The notes: generated by a model not told the origin, from the letters alone. A stretch of 64,000 nt of DNA from Pseudomonas parafulva (GCF_000800255.1 NZ_CP009747.1:4712001-4776000), one strand, 5' to 3'; positions 28,360 through 39,569 are shown, counted from the first letter of the stretch. Translations and numbers: made by a program.

Positions 28360-29883
28360 ATGTCGAACCCTGAAGGGGTGCTGCTCGGCGACGGCCCGGT
28401 GCGCTGGCAGGACATCGCCGCCGTGGCCCGACGCGCTGCGCGCCTGGAATTGACGCCGACGGTGTGGGCACGCATCGACAATGCCCAGGCCATCGTGCGC
28501 CGCATCGTCGACAGCGGCGAGCGCGCCTATGGCGTCAACACCGGCCTGGGGGCGCTGTGCAACGTGTCGCTGGCTGGCGAGCAATTGAGCGCGCTGTCGC
28601 GCAACACCCTGCTCAGCCACGCCTGCGGTGTCGGCCCGGCGCTGCCGGACGAACAGACCCGGGCGATCATCTGCGCGGCCATCGTCAACTACAGTCATGG
28701 CCATTCGGGCGTGCAACGGGCGGTGGTCGAGGCGCTGCTGGCGCTGCTCGAACACGGCATCACGCCGCAGGTGCCATCCCAGGGCTCGGTGGGGTATCTC
28801 ACGCACATGGCCCATGTCGGGGTGTGCCTGCTGGGGGTGGGGCAGGTCAGCTATCGCGGGCGCATTGTCGCGGCTGCCGAGGCCCTGGCCGACGCGGGCC
28901 TGGCGCCCGTGCAACTGGGCGCCAAGGACGGTCTGTGCCTGGTCAACGGCACGCCCTGCATGACCGGCCTGGCCTGCCTGGCCCTGGACGATGCCCAGCG
29001 CCTGCTGGACTGGGCCGACGTGATCGGCGCCATGAGCTTCGAGGCGCTGCGCGGCCAGATCGCCGCGTTCGATCCCGAGATCATCGCGCTCAAGCCGCAT
29101 CCGGGGATGCAGGTGGTGGGCGAGCACCTGCGCGCGCTGCTGGCCGGCAGCGAGGTGATCGCCGCCAGCGAAGGCATCCGCACCCAGGATGCCCTGAGCA
29201 TTCGTTCGATCCCCCAGGTGCACGGCGCGGCCCGCGATCAACTGGCCCACGCGGTGCGCCAGGTCGAGGCCGAGCTCAATGGCGCCAACGACAACCCCCT
29301 GCTGCTCGGCACCCCCGATGACTTTCGCGTGGTCTCGCAGGCCAACCCCCATGGTCAGTCGGTGGCGCTGGCCAGCGACCTGCTGGCGATCGCCATGGCC
29401 GAGATCGGCGCCATCGCCGAGCGGCGCCTGGACCGGCTGGTCAACCCGCTGGTCAGCGGCCTGCCGGCGTTCCTGGTCAGCGAGCCCGGCGTCAACTCCG
29501 GGATGATGATCGCCCAGTACGTGGCCGCCTCGCTGTGCGCTCAGAACCGCCAACTGGCGCAGCCGGCGGTGCTGGACAACTTCGTCACCTCGGGGCTGCA
29601 GGAAGATCACCTGAGCCTGGGCACCAATGCTGCGCTGAAGCTGCACCAGGTATTGGAGAACTGCACGCAGATCCTCGCCATCGAGTACCTGCTGGCGGCC
29701 CAGGCCTTCGAGTTCCACGCCGACCACCGCCTGGGCGCGGGCACTGGGGCCGCGTGGCGGCAACTGCGCGCGTGCGTCCCGGCCTATCGCCAGGACCGCT
29801 GGCTGGCGCCGGACATCGCCACCGCCGCGCGCCTGCTCAAAGACCCTCGACTGCCGCAGCCGCTGCTGGCGGCACGGCACTGA
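28360..29883 (+). CDS. hutH1: Histidine ammonia-lyase paralogue lacking the MIO triad
   Basis: 507-aa member of the HAL/PAL/TAL family. Active-site-region motifs [30 protein letters not shown] and LQEDHLSLG are recognisable. At residues 142-150, where the true histidase has [15 protein letters not shown], it reads [12 protein letters not shown]: the Ala-Ser-Gly that cyclises to the MIO electrophile is missing. It is therefore unlikely to be a normal histidase, though not obviously a pseudogene: the frame is intact and codon use normal. ATG 28360 with GAGGAG is preferred to ATG 28348, which overlaps hutV. P. fluorescens also carries two hutH genes, of which only one is needed for histidine growth. 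Confidence 0.85.
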   Translation: MSNPEGVLLGDGPVRWQDIAAVARRAARLELTPTVWARIDNAQAIVRRIVDSGERAYGVNTGLGALCNVSLAGEQLSALSRNTLLSHACGVGPALPDEQTRAIICAAIVNYSHGHSGVQRAVVEALLALLEHGITPQVPSQGSVGYLTHMAHVGVCLLGVGQVSYRGRIVAAAEALADAGLAPVQLGAKDGLCLVNGTPCMTGLACLALDDAQRLLDWADVIGAMSFEALRGQIAAFDPEIIALKPHPGMQVVGEHLRALLAGSEVIAASEGIRTQDALSIRSIPQVHGAARDQLAHAVRQVEAELNGANDNPLLLGTPDDFRVVSQANPHGQSVALASDLLAIAMAEIGAIAERRLDRLVNPLVSGLPAFLVSEPGVNSGMMIAQYVAASLCAQNRQLAQPAVLDNFVTSGLQEDHLSLGTNAALKLHQVLENCTQILAIEYLLAAQAFEFHADHRLGAGTGAAWRQLRACVPAYRQDRWLAPDIATAARLLKDPRLPQPLLAARH

Positions 29884-29906
29884 ACACAATAACAAGGAGC
29901 TATCAC

Positions 29907-31439
29907 ATGGCCGCTTTGACCCTGACCCCCGGCCAGCTCAGCCTGGCCCAACTGCGCCGCATTCACCAGGCGCCGGTGAGCCTGAGCCTGGATGCAGGCG
30001 CCGCCGAAGCCATCGACGCCAGCGTCGCCTGCGTCGAGCGCATCCTCGCCGAGGACCGCACCGCCTATGGCATCAACACCGGCTTCGGCCTGCTGGCCTC
30101 GACCCGCATCGCCAGCCACGACCTGGAAAACCTGCAGCGCTCGCTGGTGCTGTCCCACGCCGCCGGTATCGGTGCGCCGCTGGACGATGCACTGGTGCGG
30201 CTGATCATGGTGCTGAAGATCAACAGCCTGGCGCGGGGTTTCTCCGGCATCCGTCGGCAGGTCATCGACGCGCTGATCGCCTTGGTCAACGCCGAGGTCT
30301 ATCCGCACATCCCGCTCAAGGGCTCGGTCGGGGCCTCGGGCGACCTGGCGCCGCTGGCGCACATGTCGCTGGTGCTGCTGGGCGAAGGCAAGGCGCGCCA
30401 CCAAGGCCAGTGGCTGGACGCCCGTGAGGCGCTGGCGGTGGCGGGACTGCAGCCGCTGACGTTGGCCGCCAAGGAAGGCCTGGCGCTGCTCAATGGCACC
30501 CAGGCATCCACCGCCTATGCCCTGCGCGGGCTGTTCCAGGCCGAAGACCTGTTCGCCGCAGCCATCGCCTGCGGCGCGCTCACCGTGGAGGCGGCACTGG
30601 GCTCGCGTGCGCCGTTCGATGCCCGCGTGCATGCGGTGCGCGGCCAGCGTGGGCAGATCGACGCGGCGGCCTGCTACCGCGACCTGCTGGGCGATTCCAC
30701 CGAGGTGTCGCAGTCGCACAAGCATTGTGGCAAGGTCCAGGATCCCTATTCGCTGCGCTGCCAGCCGCAGGTGATGGGCGCCTGCCTGACGCAGATGCGC
30801 CAGGCTGCGGAGGTGCTGGCCATCGAGTCCAACGCCGTGTCGGACAACCCGCTGGTGTTCGCCGCCGAGGACGAAGTGATTTCCGGCGGCAACTTCCACG
30901 CCGAGCCGGTGGCCATGGCGGCCGACAACCTGGCCCTGGCCATCGCCGAGATCGGCGCGCTGAGCGAGCGGCGCATCTCGCTGATGATGGACAAGCACAT
31001 GTCGCAGTTGCCGCCTTTCCTGGTGGAGAACGGCGGGGTCAACTCCGGCTTCATGATCGCCCAGGTCACCGCTGCCGCGCTGGCCAGCGAAAACAAGGCC
31101 CTGTCGCACCCGCACAGCGTCGACAGCCTGCCCACCTCCGCCAACCAGGAGGACCACGTCTCCATGGCCCCGGCGGCGGGCAAGCGCTTGTGGGAAATGG
31201 CCGAGAACACCCGTGGGGTGCTGGCCATCGAATGGCTGGGCGCCTGCCAGGGGCTGGACCTGCGCGAAGGGCTGAAAACCTCGGCGAAGCTGGAGCAGGC
31301 GCGTGTCACCCTGCGCCGTGAAGTCCCGCACTACGACCGCGACCGCTTCTTCGCACCGGACATCGAGGTGGCGGTGGACCTGCTGGCCGAGGGACGTCTC
31401 ACCGGCTTGTTGCCGGCGGGGGTTCTGCCGAGTCTGTGA
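29907..31439 (+). CDS. hutH: Histidine ammonia-lyase HutH
   Basis: Deaminates L-histidine to trans-urocanate, first step of the pathway. 510 aa from ATG 29907 with [28 protein letters not shown] (about residues 139-158) contains the MIO-forming Ala-Ser-Gly; [33 protein letters not shown] and [11 protein letters not shown] complete the canonical pattern. It directly follows the MIO-less paralogue by 23 bp and is the likely functional enzyme. Confidence 0.97.
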   Translation: MAALTLTPGQLSLAQLRRIHQAPVSLSLDAGAAEAIDASVACVERILAEDRTAYGINTGFGLLASTRIASHDLENLQRSLVLSHAAGIGAPLDDALVRLIMVLKINSLARGFSGIRRQVIDALIALVNAEVYPHIPLKGSVGASGDLAPLAHMSLVLLGEGKARHQGQWLDAREALAVAGLQPLTLAAKEGLALLNGTQASTAYALRGLFQAEDLFAAAIACGALTVEAALGSRAPFDARVHAVRGQRGQIDAAACYRDLLGDSTEVSQSHKHCGKVQDPYSLRCQPQVMGACLTQMRQAAEVLAIESNAVSDNPLVFAAEDEVISGGNFHAEPVAMAADNLALAIAEIGALSERRISLMMDKHMSQLPPFLVENGGVNSGFMIAQVTAAALASENKALSHPHSVDSLPTSANQEDHVSMAPAAGKRLWEMAENTRGVLAIEWLGACQGLDLREGLKTSAKLEQARVTLRREVPHYDRDRFFAPDIEVAVDLLAEGRLTGLLPAGVLPSL

Positions 31440-31484
31440 TTGCTGTCCAGGCCCTCTCCAGCAGCCCAACGATAAGGACGACTC

Positions 31485-32888
31485 ATGCAGCAGGCACAAG
31501 GACTCAAACGCGGGCTGACCGCCCGGCACATCCGCTTCATGGCCCTCGGTTCGGCCATCGGCACCGGGCTGTTCTACGGCTCGGCCTCGGCGATCCAGAT
31601 GGCCGGGCCGGCGGTGCTGCTGGCCTACCTGATCGGTGGCGCGGCGGTTTTCATGGTCATGCGCGCGCTCGGTGAAATGGCCGTGCACAATCCTGTGGCC
31701 GGCTCATTTGGCCAATACGCCAGTACCTATCTCGGTCCGCTGGCCGGGTTCGTCCTGGGCTGGACCTACGCCTTCGAGATGATCATCGTCTGCATCGCCG
31801 ACGTCACCGCCTTCGGCATCTACATGGGCTTCTGGTTTCCCGAGGTGCCGCGCTGGATCTGGGGGCTGGGCATCGTGTTCCTGATCGGCGCGCTGAACCT
31901 GTGCAACGTCAAGGTGTTCGGTGAGCTGGAGTTCTGGCTGTCGCTGCTGAAGGTCGGCGCCATCGTCGCGATGATCCTCGCCGGCTTCGGCATCATGGCC
32001 TTCGGCCTGGGCCAGGCGGGCGGCGACCCGGCACTCGGGGTTGGCAACCTGTTCGCCCACGGCGGTTTCCTGCCCAATGGCGTCGCCGGGCTGATCGCCT
32101 CCTTTGCGGTGGTGATGTTCGCCTTCGGCGGCATCGAGATCATCGGCATCACGGCGGGCGAGGCGCAGGATCCGCGGCGTGTCATTCCCAAGGCGATCAA
32201 CGCGGTGCCGCTGCGCATCCTGCTGTTCTACGTGTTCACCCTGTTCGTGCTGATGTGCCTGTACCCCTGGCCGCAGATCGGCACCCAGGGCAGTCCGTTC
32301 GTGCAGATCTTCAGCCACCTGGGCATCGGCTCGGCAGCGGCGGTGTTGAACGTGGTGGTGATTTCGGCAGCGGTGTCGGCGATCAACAGCGACATCTTCG
32401 GCGCCGGACGCATGATGTACGGGCTGGCCGAGCAGGGCCAGGCACCACGCGGCTTCGCCCGGTTGTCGCGGCACGGCGTGCCGTGGCTGACGGTGCTGGT
32501 GATGGGCGCCGCGCTGCTGCTGGGCGTGCTGCTCAATTACCTGATCCCGGAGAACGTGTTCCTGCTGATCGCCTCGATCGCCACCTTCGCCACGGTGTGG
32601 GTGTGGCTGATGATCCTGCTGACCCAGGTGGCCATGCGCCGGCGCCTGGACCGCGAGCAAACCGCCGCGCTGGCCTTCCCGGTGCCGTTCTGGCCCTGGG
32701 GGCCGGCGCTGGCGATCGTATTCATGTTGTTCATTTTCGGTGTGCTCGGCTACTTCCCCGACACCCAGGCGGCGCTGCTGGTCGGCGTGGTCTGGGTGGT
32801 GTTCCTGGTGCTGTCCTACCGGCTGTGGTGCAAACCGCGCGCCGGTGGCGACCAGGTCGCCCGGGAACAGGCCGAGCTGCACCGCTGA
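31485..32888 (+). CDS. hutT: Histidine permease HutT (APC amino-acid transporter)
   Basis: 467-aa member of the AAT/APC family with about 12 TM segments; typical N-terminus [25 protein letters not shown] and [31 protein letters not shown] precedes ATG 31485. Location between hutH and hutI makes histidine the likely substrate; urocanate is an alternative in hut clusters. A second uptake route beside HutXWV. Confidence 0.9.
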   Translation: MQQAQGLKRGLTARHIRFMALGSAIGTGLFYGSASAIQMAGPAVLLAYLIGGAAVFMVMRALGEMAVHNPVAGSFGQYASTYLGPLAGFVLGWTYAFEMIIVCIADVTAFGIYMGFWFPEVPRWIWGLGIVFLIGALNLCNVKVFGELEFWLSLLKVGAIVAMILAGFGIMAFGLGQAGGDPALGVGNLFAHGGFLPNGVAGLIASFAVVMFAFGGIEIIGITAGEAQDPRRVIPKAINAVPLRILLFYVFTLFVLMCLYPWPQIGTQGSPFVQIFSHLGIGSAAAVLNVVVISAAVSAINSDIFGAGRMMYGLAEQGQAPRGFARLSRHGVPWLTVLVMGAALLLGVLLNYLIPENVFLLIASIATFATVWVWLMILLTQVAMRRRLDREQTAALAFPVPFWPWGPALAIVFMLFIFGVLGYFPDTQAALLVGVVWVVFLVLSYRLWCKPRAGGDQVAREQAELHR

Positions 32889-32903
32889 CGTGTGGAGCGC
32901 ACT

Positions 32904-34109
32904 ATGAGAACCCTCTGGCAGAACTGCCATGTCGCCACCATGGCGCAGGGCAACTACTCGACGATCGAGCAGGCAGCGATCGTCAGCAATGCCGGGCTGA
33001 TCGAATGGATCGGCGCGCAGGCGGACGTCCCCAGCGTCGAGGCCGAGCGGGTGGTCGACCTGGGCGGCGCCTGGGTCACCCCTGGCTTGATCGATTGCCA
33101 TACCCACGCCGTGTTCGGCGGCAACCGCAGCGGCGAATTCGAGCAGCGCCTGCAAGGCGTCAGCTATGCCGAGATCGCCGCCAACGGCGGTGGCATCGCC
33201 AGCACCGTGCGTGCCACCCGTGCGGCCAGCGAGGACGCCCTGCTGGCCAGCGCCCGCCAACGCGTGCAAGCGTTGCTGCGCGATGGCGTGACCACCCTGG
33301 AGATCAAGTCCGGCTACGGGCTGGACCTGGTCAACGAGCGCAAGATGCTGCGCGTGGCCCGCCGCCTCGGCGAGGAACTGCCGGTGACCGTGCGCGCCAC
33401 CTGCCTGGCCGCCCACGCGCTGCCACCGGAGTACGCTGGGCGCGCCGACGCCTACATCGACCTGGTCTGCGAGCAGATGCTGCCGGCCCTGGCCAGCGAA
33501 GGGCTGATCGATGCGGTGGATGCGTTCTGCGAGCACCTGGCATTCTCCCCGGCCCAGGTCGAGCGGGTATTCATCAAGGCCCGTGAACTGGGCCTGCCGG
33601 TGAAGCTGCATGCCGAGCAGTTGTCGTCGCTGCATGGATCGAGCCTGGCGGCGCGCTACCAGGCGCTGTCGGCCGATCACCTGGAGTTCATGACCGAAGA
33701 CGATGCCATCGCCATGGCCAAGGCCGGCACTGTGGCGGTGCTGCTGCCGGGCGCGTTCTATTTCCTGCGCGAGACCCAGTTGCCGCCCCTGGACGCCCTG
33801 CGTCGGCATGGCGTGAAGATCGCCCTGTCCAGCGACCTCAACCCCGGCACCTCGCCGGTGCTGTCGCTGCGCTTGATGCTGAACATGGGCTGCACCCTGT
33901 TGCGTATGACGCCGGAAGAGGCGCTGGCCGGGGTGACCGTGCATGCCGCCACGGCCCTGGGGCTTGGCGCCAGTCACGGCACGCTGGAGGTCGGCAAGGT
34001 GGCCGATTTCGTCGCCTGGCAGATCGACCGTCCCGCCGACCTGGCCTACTGGCTCGGCGGCGACCTGCCCAAGCGTGTGGTGCGCCTGGGCCATGAAATT
34101 TCCCATTGA
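32904..34109 (+). CDS. hutI: Imidazolonepropionase HutI
   Basis: Zinc/iron amidohydrolase opening 4-imidazolone-5-propionate to formiminoglutamate (step three). 401 aa from ATG 32904 with GGAG seven bases upstream. Metal site [20 protein letters not shown], then [28 protein letters not shown] and [12 protein letters not shown] as in the family. hutG starts nine bases after its stop. Confidence 0.97.
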   Translation: MRTLWQNCHVATMAQGNYSTIEQAAIVSNAGLIEWIGAQADVPSVEAERVVDLGGAWVTPGLIDCHTHAVFGGNRSGEFEQRLQGVSYAEIAANGGGIASTVRATRAASEDALLASARQRVQALLRDGVTTLEIKSGYGLDLVNERKMLRVARRLGEELPVTVRATCLAAHALPPEYAGRADAYIDLVCEQMLPALASEGLIDAVDAFCEHLAFSPAQVERVFIKARELGLPVKLHAEQLSSLHGSSLAARYQALSADHLEFMTEDDAIAMAKAGTVAVLLPGAFYFLRETQLPPLDALRRHGVKIALSSDLNPGTSPVLSLRLMLNMGCTLLRMTPEEALAGVTVHAATALGLGASHGTLEVGKVADFVAWQIDRPADLAYWLGGDLPKRVVRLGHEISH

Positions 34110-34117
34110 GAGGCGTC

Positions 34118-34921
34118 ATGGACAAGGTATTGAGTTTTCACGCAGGCCGCCTGCCGTTGTTGGTCAGCATGCCCCATGCCGGTCTCGCGCTGACGCCGAC
34201 GGTGCAGGCGGGTTTGGTAGAGGCAGCACGTGGCCTGCCGGACACCGACTGGCACATTCCACAGCTCTACGATTTCGTCGGCGAACTGGGCGCCAGCGTG
34301 GTGGCGGCGCACTACTCGCGGTTCGTCATCGACCTCAACAGGCCCGACGATGACAAGCCGTTGTACGTCGGCGCCACCACGGGTCTGTATCCGGCCACGC
34401 TGTTCGAGGGCGAGCCGCTGTTCAAGGACGGTCAGGCGCCGTCGGCCGAAGCGCGCGCCAGCTACCTGGCGCAGATCTGGCGCCCCTACCACGACACCCT
34501 GCGTCAGGAGCTGGAACGCCTGCGCGCCGAGTTCGGCTATGCGCTGCTGTGGGACGCCCACTCGATCCGCTCGCACATCCCGCACCTGTTCGACGGCAAG
34601 CTGCCGGACTTCAACCTCGGCACCTTCAACGGCGCAAGCTGCGATGCGCAGTTGGCCGAGCGCTTGCAGGCGGTCTGCGCCCAGGCGCCGAACTACAGCC
34701 ATGTGCTCAACGGGCGCTTCAAGGGCGGGCACATCACCCGCCACTATGGCGATCCGGCGCAGCACATTCATGCCGTGCAACTGGAACTGGCGCAGAGCAC
34801 CTACATGAACGAAGTGGCGCCATTCGAGTACCGCGAAGACCTGGCACGACCGACCCAGGCCGTGCTGCGGCAACTGCTGGAAACCCTGCTGGACTGGGGC
34901 AAGGCGCGCTACGGCCGGTAG
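34118..34921 (+). CDS. hutG: N-formylglutamate deformylase HutG
   Basis: Final hut step: N-formyl-L-glutamate to glutamate and formate. 267 aa from ATG 34118 (MDKVLSFHAG), GAGAGG upstream. Motifs: PLLVSMPHAGLAL, FVIDLNRPDDDKPLY, LLWDAHSIRSHIP and FKGGHITRHYG. Last gene of the hut run; the oppositely oriented giant LRR gene ends 28 bp later. Confidence 0.95.
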   Translation: MDKVLSFHAGRLPLLVSMPHAGLALTPTVQAGLVEAARGLPDTDWHIPQLYDFVGELGASVVAAHYSRFVIDLNRPDDDKPLYVGATTGLYPATLFEGEPLFKDGQAPSAEARASYLAQIWRPYHDTLRQELERLRAEFGYALLWDAHSIRSHIPHLFDGKLPDFNLGTFNGASCDAQLAERLQAVCAQAPNYSHVLNGRFKGGHITRHYGDPAQHIHAVQLELAQSTYMNEVAPFEYREDLARPTQAVLRQLLETLLDWGKARYGR

Positions 34922-34949
34922 CCGCAGCGCGCCGGTCAGCGGCCGACGC

Positions 34950-37900
34950 TCAAGGTCGGTAGTCGTGCGGCAGGTACAGGTGCAGGCTTTCGGGGTCATC
35001 CAGTCGCTGCACGATATCGGCCTCCAGCGGGTTGCCCATCAGCGAGACACGCGTCCTGCCGGTGTCGACTGTGCTCACGCCGAGCACCGAGTCTGGCAAG
35101 CGGCTGATCTGGTTGTCGTCCAGGTCCAGGATCTGCCGAGGCATCACATCGAACAGCCAATCTGCCCAGGCGGTCATTCCGGTCTTGCTCAGCGACAGGC
35201 TTTCCAGGCGTCTGGCAACTTGGAAAGGCCCGCTCAGTGCAGGGCTCAAGACGTTGTCGGAAAGGTCCAGCGCTTTGAGTGCAGGCAGCCTCAGCAGCGC
35301 TTGCAGGTCGTCGTTGTCGATCGTCAACCCCTGGTTCACCAGCTCGAGCTCGACCAACGAAGCCAGCTCGGTGATGGCCGTTGGCACGTGTTGCAGGGAC
35401 TGGATATTTTCGTACAGGGCCAGCGTCGAGAGGCGTGGGAAGCGCCTGAGCAGCGTGTCCAACTGCGCTGGCGTGCCGTTCAGGCGCTCGAGAATCAGGT
35501 GGTCCACTTGCTGGTCGAAAGCGCTGGGCAGCACCGGCGGGAAGTGCTCCAGCGCCAGGTCGATCAAGTGCAGTGGCGTCTGTGCACCGCGAACCCGCGC
35601 TTCCCAGTAGCCGCTCAAGTCATTGGCGATCTGCCAACGCAGTTGCGTGGCACCGCCCGGCGCCGGCGCGCTGCTCACCCAGTTGAACAGCGCTTCGCGC
35701 AACTGGCTGCGCTGATTGAACAGCGTCTGCAGTTCCGGCAGCAGATGCAGGGGCGCTGCCAGGTTGAAATGAAACCGGCGCGCAAGGCCATCCTCGCTGA
35801 ACATGAGATTGCGCAGGTGCGCCTCGCTCAACGGATTGCCGCTCAGCGACACGATGGTATGGAAGGTGTCGCTCTGCTCGTTGAGGGTCAGAAACGCAGG
35901 CACCTGGTGCAGGTCGTTGTGCAGCAAGGACACCGCTTCGATCCGCTCCAGAGCGTCCAGGTTCAGCCAGGCTGGCCAGTGCGTCAGCGCCATGCGCTCC
36001 AGTCCCAGGTATTGCAGCCGCCACGGCGACAGTTGGGCATCGGCTTGCGGAATCAGGGCATTGCCGCCGAGGTCCAGGTAGGTCATGGTCTCGGGGCTGG
36101 CCAGGCGGTCGATGGCCTGCACGCTCAGTTCGATGTTCTGATTGACCAGCCGCAGTTCCCTCAGTCCGGCCAAGCGTTCGCTGATCGGTCCGAGGCTGTA
36201 GCGAAACGCCGAGGGCGGCGCGTCGCTGGCGTACGGGCGTTCGATTTCCAGGGCCTCCAGGGCCGGGAAGTGCTGGAACAGGTTGTGCAGGTGGCCTTCT
36301 ATCAACGCCTGCGGCGCCTCCTGCTCGAGCGCATGCGCGATCCAGACGTCGCTCAGGCGCAGGCGTTTGACCCCAGAGGTGAAGCTCTCGGGCAACTGCT
36401 GGGGAAACTCGGCGATGAAGGTGCGCTCCAGGGTCAGGGTGTCGGGGGACGGACTGGATTCGGGAATGGCGCGCTCGATCCAGTGACCCCAGATCGCCAT
36501 CTCGATGGAATTGCGCGCGTGGATACGGGTGATGGCATCGCTGATCTGGCCCGGCGAGGCGCGCCAGGCGGCCAGGCTGTTGTCCAGCTCCACTGCCGAG
36601 GCCGATGGCAACTGTGCGATGCGTTGGGTCATCGCTTCGTGGGTGATTGGCGCATCGGCCAGGTTGCTGAGGATCCAGTTGGCGATTGCCGGCGAAAAGC
36701 CTTGGCCCTCGAGCTGGCGCAAGTGGCGGTTGATCGCGTCCAGGTTGCCGATGTCATGCAGCAAGGGGCGAGGGGTGGGGCTCAGGGGATAGCCGAAGCG
36801 CCCATCGGCCAGGCGCATGGGCGACCTGAGGGTGCGCCGCTGCAGGCCCAGGTGTCGGCGCAGGGCATCACGAGACATCGCGGGTGCGTGGCGAATCTGC
36901 TCGCGCAAGGCGGTGGCGTCGGCGACCACGTCACCGCCGAGCGCTTCGTGCAGGGCGTCGTGAAGCGTGGCATGCAGGCGCAGGGTCGGGCTGTCCGGGT
37001 AGGGTTTGGAAACGGTGTAGCCATTCGGGTAGCGGGTGATGAGTTTGCGCTGGAGGCTGTCGCCCGGGCCGACTCGATCGATGGGTTGTGGATCGATGGC
37101 GCCTTCATGAAGGTCTATCGCCAGTTCGGCCGGCCAGTCGGGTAATTGCGCGGCGGTGTGCAGGATCAGGCGGTCGCTGTCGGCGCTGTGTGCCGCGTCC
37201 AGATACAGGCCCTCGTAGGCACGGTTCAAGCGCAGTTGCTGTTGGTAGACACGGATCTCTTCGCCCACACGCAGCGGCACCTTGCCATCGATCAACTGCT
37301 GGACTTCATCGGCCGTGGCGTTGCCCAGCAGCTCTTCGGTCACGGCGTTGGGCAGGTTCGGATAGACCCGTTGGATGACGGCCGCCCCGGGCGCCTCGGT
37401 GCAGGGCAACTGCCGATAACGCCGCTGGAATTCGCTGCGGCGCTGCGCCAGTGGCAGTCCGGCGCTGTCTTGGGCAATCGCCTGTTCGAGCTTGAGGCGC
37501 AGCAAGGCATCTTCCAACAAGGCTGGGAGCCGCTCAGAGTGGCTGAGCGCACGCCGCAGCACGCTGTCTTCGACGCCGCTGAACTGGGCGAAGCGCAGTG
37601 CCAGGTCATCGCTCACGGCGGCACCCAGCGGGCCTAGGCGCCTGAACAGTTCCGGGCCTTGCCAGGCGCTGGGCCGGTCCAAGGCATGCAGCCAGGTGCC
37701 GGCGCGATTGTGTCGCAGCGGCAGGCGGTAGCTCATGGCCGGGTGTGCGGGCAGCAGGTGGTACTGGTCGGTCTGCGGCGAGTGCCCGACCGCGTAGGTC
37801 TGGCCCTCCAGCGTCAGCCAGGTGCGGCCTTGATGGTGCAGCAGTCCCAGGGCATCGGGTTGCAGGCTGGTGGGCAGGGTGATCTCGTGGACGAAGGGTT

Positions 37901-39569
37901 GCAGATCGGGTTTCCACAGGCGCTGTTCGCCGTTGGGCAATTCCACGGGATGAAGCGCCTCGATGAACGCTGGCCTGGGCACCGCCGCCTGAGCGCCGGC
38001 CGCCGCGCCCGCGGCGCCGAGTGCGGCGGTCAGTGCCAGGTTTTCCACCACATCCATCAGGTAACCCTGCGCCTGCTCCCGCTCGCCGTCGGCCCAGCTG
38101 TCGAAGCCTTCGTAGGTTTCATAGCTGAGCTGGGCGATCGACAGACTCAGCATCAATTGATCCAGCCCCGGTACCACGAAGGCGGCCACCATCAGCGCAT
38201 CGCTCGCCCATTGGCTGAAATAGGCGCGACGGCGGGCGGCGCTCTTGCGGTCTTCCTCAGCGCTGGGCACGGCATGGAACAGCGCATCCTGCCTGAGGCG
38301 CTGCTGCCACTGGCTGACGCGCTCATCGATGAAGGCCTGGGTGAAGGGCGCGAGGGTCAGGGTGATCCAGGCGTTCGGATCGGGTCTGCGCTGGGCGCTG
38401 GCCCCGCCTTGCCCAGGCTCGGGCGTGACCGTCGTCCAGTCGATGGGCTGCAGCACGTCGCGCAGTCGGGTGAGGAAGGCGGCGCTGTCGGCGGCGGCGA
38501 CCGCGCGCGACAGGGCGCCGAGGTCCATGATCGACAGTTGTTCGCGCAGGTAGCGCTGCGCCTGCTGGCTGGTGGCGTGGACTTGAAGCGGCGACGGCGC
38601 GCCCGGCAGATAGGTCAGCAGCAGGCCTTTGTAAGGCAGTAGCAGCGGGTCATAGACCAGCAGCCGTTCCGGGCTGGGGACCAGGCCGATGACCACGGCG
38701 CCGGTCAGCTCGAAGCCCAGCAGCCTCATGCGCGCACAGCGTAGCGGGCTGTCGAGGTACTGCGCCTGGCCGCTGTCGGCCAGGGTCAGCAGGGCTTCGA
38801 ACAGCCCGTGTTCGAGCATTCCACTCAGGTAGGCGCGGTGCACCTCCAGGTGCCATTGGCCGCGTTGGGCCTGGGTGAAGAGGGCGGTGGCCGACCCGTC
38901 GTTGCACAGGCCTTCGACCTGCTTCAGGTAGTTCCCACCGATGTCGAGTTCGCGGCACAGGGCGGCGAAGGCGTGGGGCGCGATGTCGATCACCTGGCCG
39001 CTGGGAATCACCGACTCGAAGCGGTCGCTGTCCAGTACCAGGGCGCTCAGGCCTGCCGCATCGAGACCGCCTTCGCAGGCTTCGTCGGCCTCGAAGTTTT
39101 GCAGCGCGCAGTGCAGCAGCGATTGGGTCGCCAGTTTGAAGGCCCGGGCGGCGCCCTGAATCGGGTCGCCGTTGACCTCCTGCTGGTAGGCGACGGCCTT
39201 GTTGGCGTTGAACAGGTAAGTGCGGTCGACATCCAGCGCCAGGCCGAAACGATCCTTGAGCGCGGGGGCCAGTAATGCCCTGGCGAACGGCAGCAGGTCC
39301 GGCAGCGCCTCCAGTCGCTTGCCGACGGCTGCATCGGCCGCGCGGCTGACGGCGTAGGCACTGGCAAGCGCGCGGGCGGCGTCAGGGCGGGCCAAGCGGC
39401 AGTCCTGGAACCAGGCGGGCACAGCGCGCTGTGCGGCGCGCAGGCGTGAATGGACGTCGGCGGGCGCCGCGACCATCCAAGCGGGCGTATGGCAGGCGAT
39501 CAACTGTTGTTGGGAAGCAGGGGGCGTTGCGCAGGACGTCGACGGTGGCGTCGCGGCAGTCGAGTTCAT
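34950..39569 (-). CDS. Giant DUF6543-like / leucine-rich-repeat toxin-like protein
   Basis: 1539 aa from ATG 39569 (MNSTAATPPS; GAGG upstream). The first ~550 residues resemble the DUF6543 (dermonecrotic/TcdA-like) region of large Pseudomonas effectors. Two hydrophobic stretches follow (SDALMVAAFVVPGLDQLM and NLALTAALGAAGAAAGA), which could be membrane-inserting. LRRs occupy about residues 1130-1270 (LRELRLVNQN, MTYLDLGGNAL, LQYLGLERMAL) and 1400-1515 (LSTLALYEN, LVELELVNQGL, LKALDLSDNVL, QILDLDDNQISRLP). Related proteins often end in a NEL-type E3 ubiquitin-ligase domain; here the protein stops about 30 residues after the last LRR and I see no such domain. No secretion signal or chaperone is obvious. 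It sits alone inside an otherwise conserved metabolic neighbourhood, suggesting insertion; its base composition does not stand out. Target unknown. Confidence 0.75.
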   Translation of the reverse strand: MNSTAATPPSTSCATPPASQQQLIACHTPAWMVAAPADVHSRLRAAQRAVPAWFQDCRLARPDAARALASAYAVSRAADAAVGKRLEALPDLLPFARALLAPALKDRFGLALDVDRTYLFNANKAVAYQQEVNGDPIQGAARAFKLATQSLLHCALQNFEADEACEGGLDAAGLSALVLDSDRFESVIPSGQVIDIAPHAFAALCRELDIGGNYLKQVEGLCNDGSATALFTQAQRGQWHLEVHRAYLSGMLEHGLFEALLTLADSGQAQYLDSPLRCARMRLLGFELTGAVVIGLVPSPERLLVYDPLLLPYKGLLLTYLPGAPSPLQVHATSQQAQRYLREQLSIMDLGALSRAVAAADSAAFLTRLRDVLQPIDWTTVTPEPGQGGASAQRRPDPNAWITLTLAPFTQAFIDERVSQWQQRLRQDALFHAVPSAEEDRKSAARRRAYFSQWASDALMVAAFVVPGLDQLMLSLSIAQLSYETYEGFDSWADGEREQAQGYLMDVVENLALTAALGAAGAAAGAQAAVPRPAFIEALHPVELPNGEQRLWKPDLQPFVHEITLPTSLQPDALGLLHHQGRTWLTLEGQTYAVGHSPQTDQYHLLPAHPAMSYRLPLRHNRAGTWLHALDRPSAWQGPELFRRLGPLGAAVSDDLALRFAQFSGVEDSVLRRALSHSERLPALLEDALLRLKLEQAIAQDSAGLPLAQRRSEFQRRYRQLPCTEAPGAAVIQRVYPNLPNAVTEELLGNATADEVQQLIDGKVPLRVGEEIRVYQQQLRLNRAYEGLYLDAAHSADSDRLILHTAAQLPDWPAELAIDLHEGAIDPQPIDRVGPGDSLQRKLITRYPNGYTVSKPYPDSPTLRLHATLHDALHEALGGDVVADATALREQIRHAPAMSRDALRRHLGLQRRTLRSPMRLADGRFGYPLSPTPRPLLHDIGNLDAINRHLRQLEGQGFSPAIANWILSNLADAPITHEAMTQRIAQLPSASAVELDNSLAAWRASPGQISDAITRIHARNSIEMAIWGHWIERAIPESSPSPDTLTLERTFIAEFPQQLPESFTSGVKRLRLSDVWIAHALEQEAPQALIEGHLHNLFQHFPALEALEIERPYASDAPPSAFRYSLGPISERLAGLRELRLVNQNIELSVQAIDRLASPETMTYLDLGGNALIPQADAQLSPWRLQYLGLERMALTHWPAWLNLDALERIEAVSLLHNDLHQVPAFLTLNEQSDTFHTIVSLSGNPLSEAHLRNLMFSEDGLARRFHFNLAAPLHLLPELQTLFNQRSQLREALFNWVSSAPAPGGATQLRWQIANDLSGYWEARVRGAQTPLHLIDLALEHFPPVLPSAFDQQVDHLILERLNGTPAQLDTLLRRFPRLSTLALYENIQSLQHVPTAITELASLVELELVNQGLTIDNDDLQALLRLPALKALDLSDNVLSPALSGPFQVARRLESLSLSKTGMTAWADWLFDVMPRQILDLDDNQISRLPDSVLGVSTVDTGRTRVSLMGNPLEADIVQRLDDPESLHLYLPHDYRP

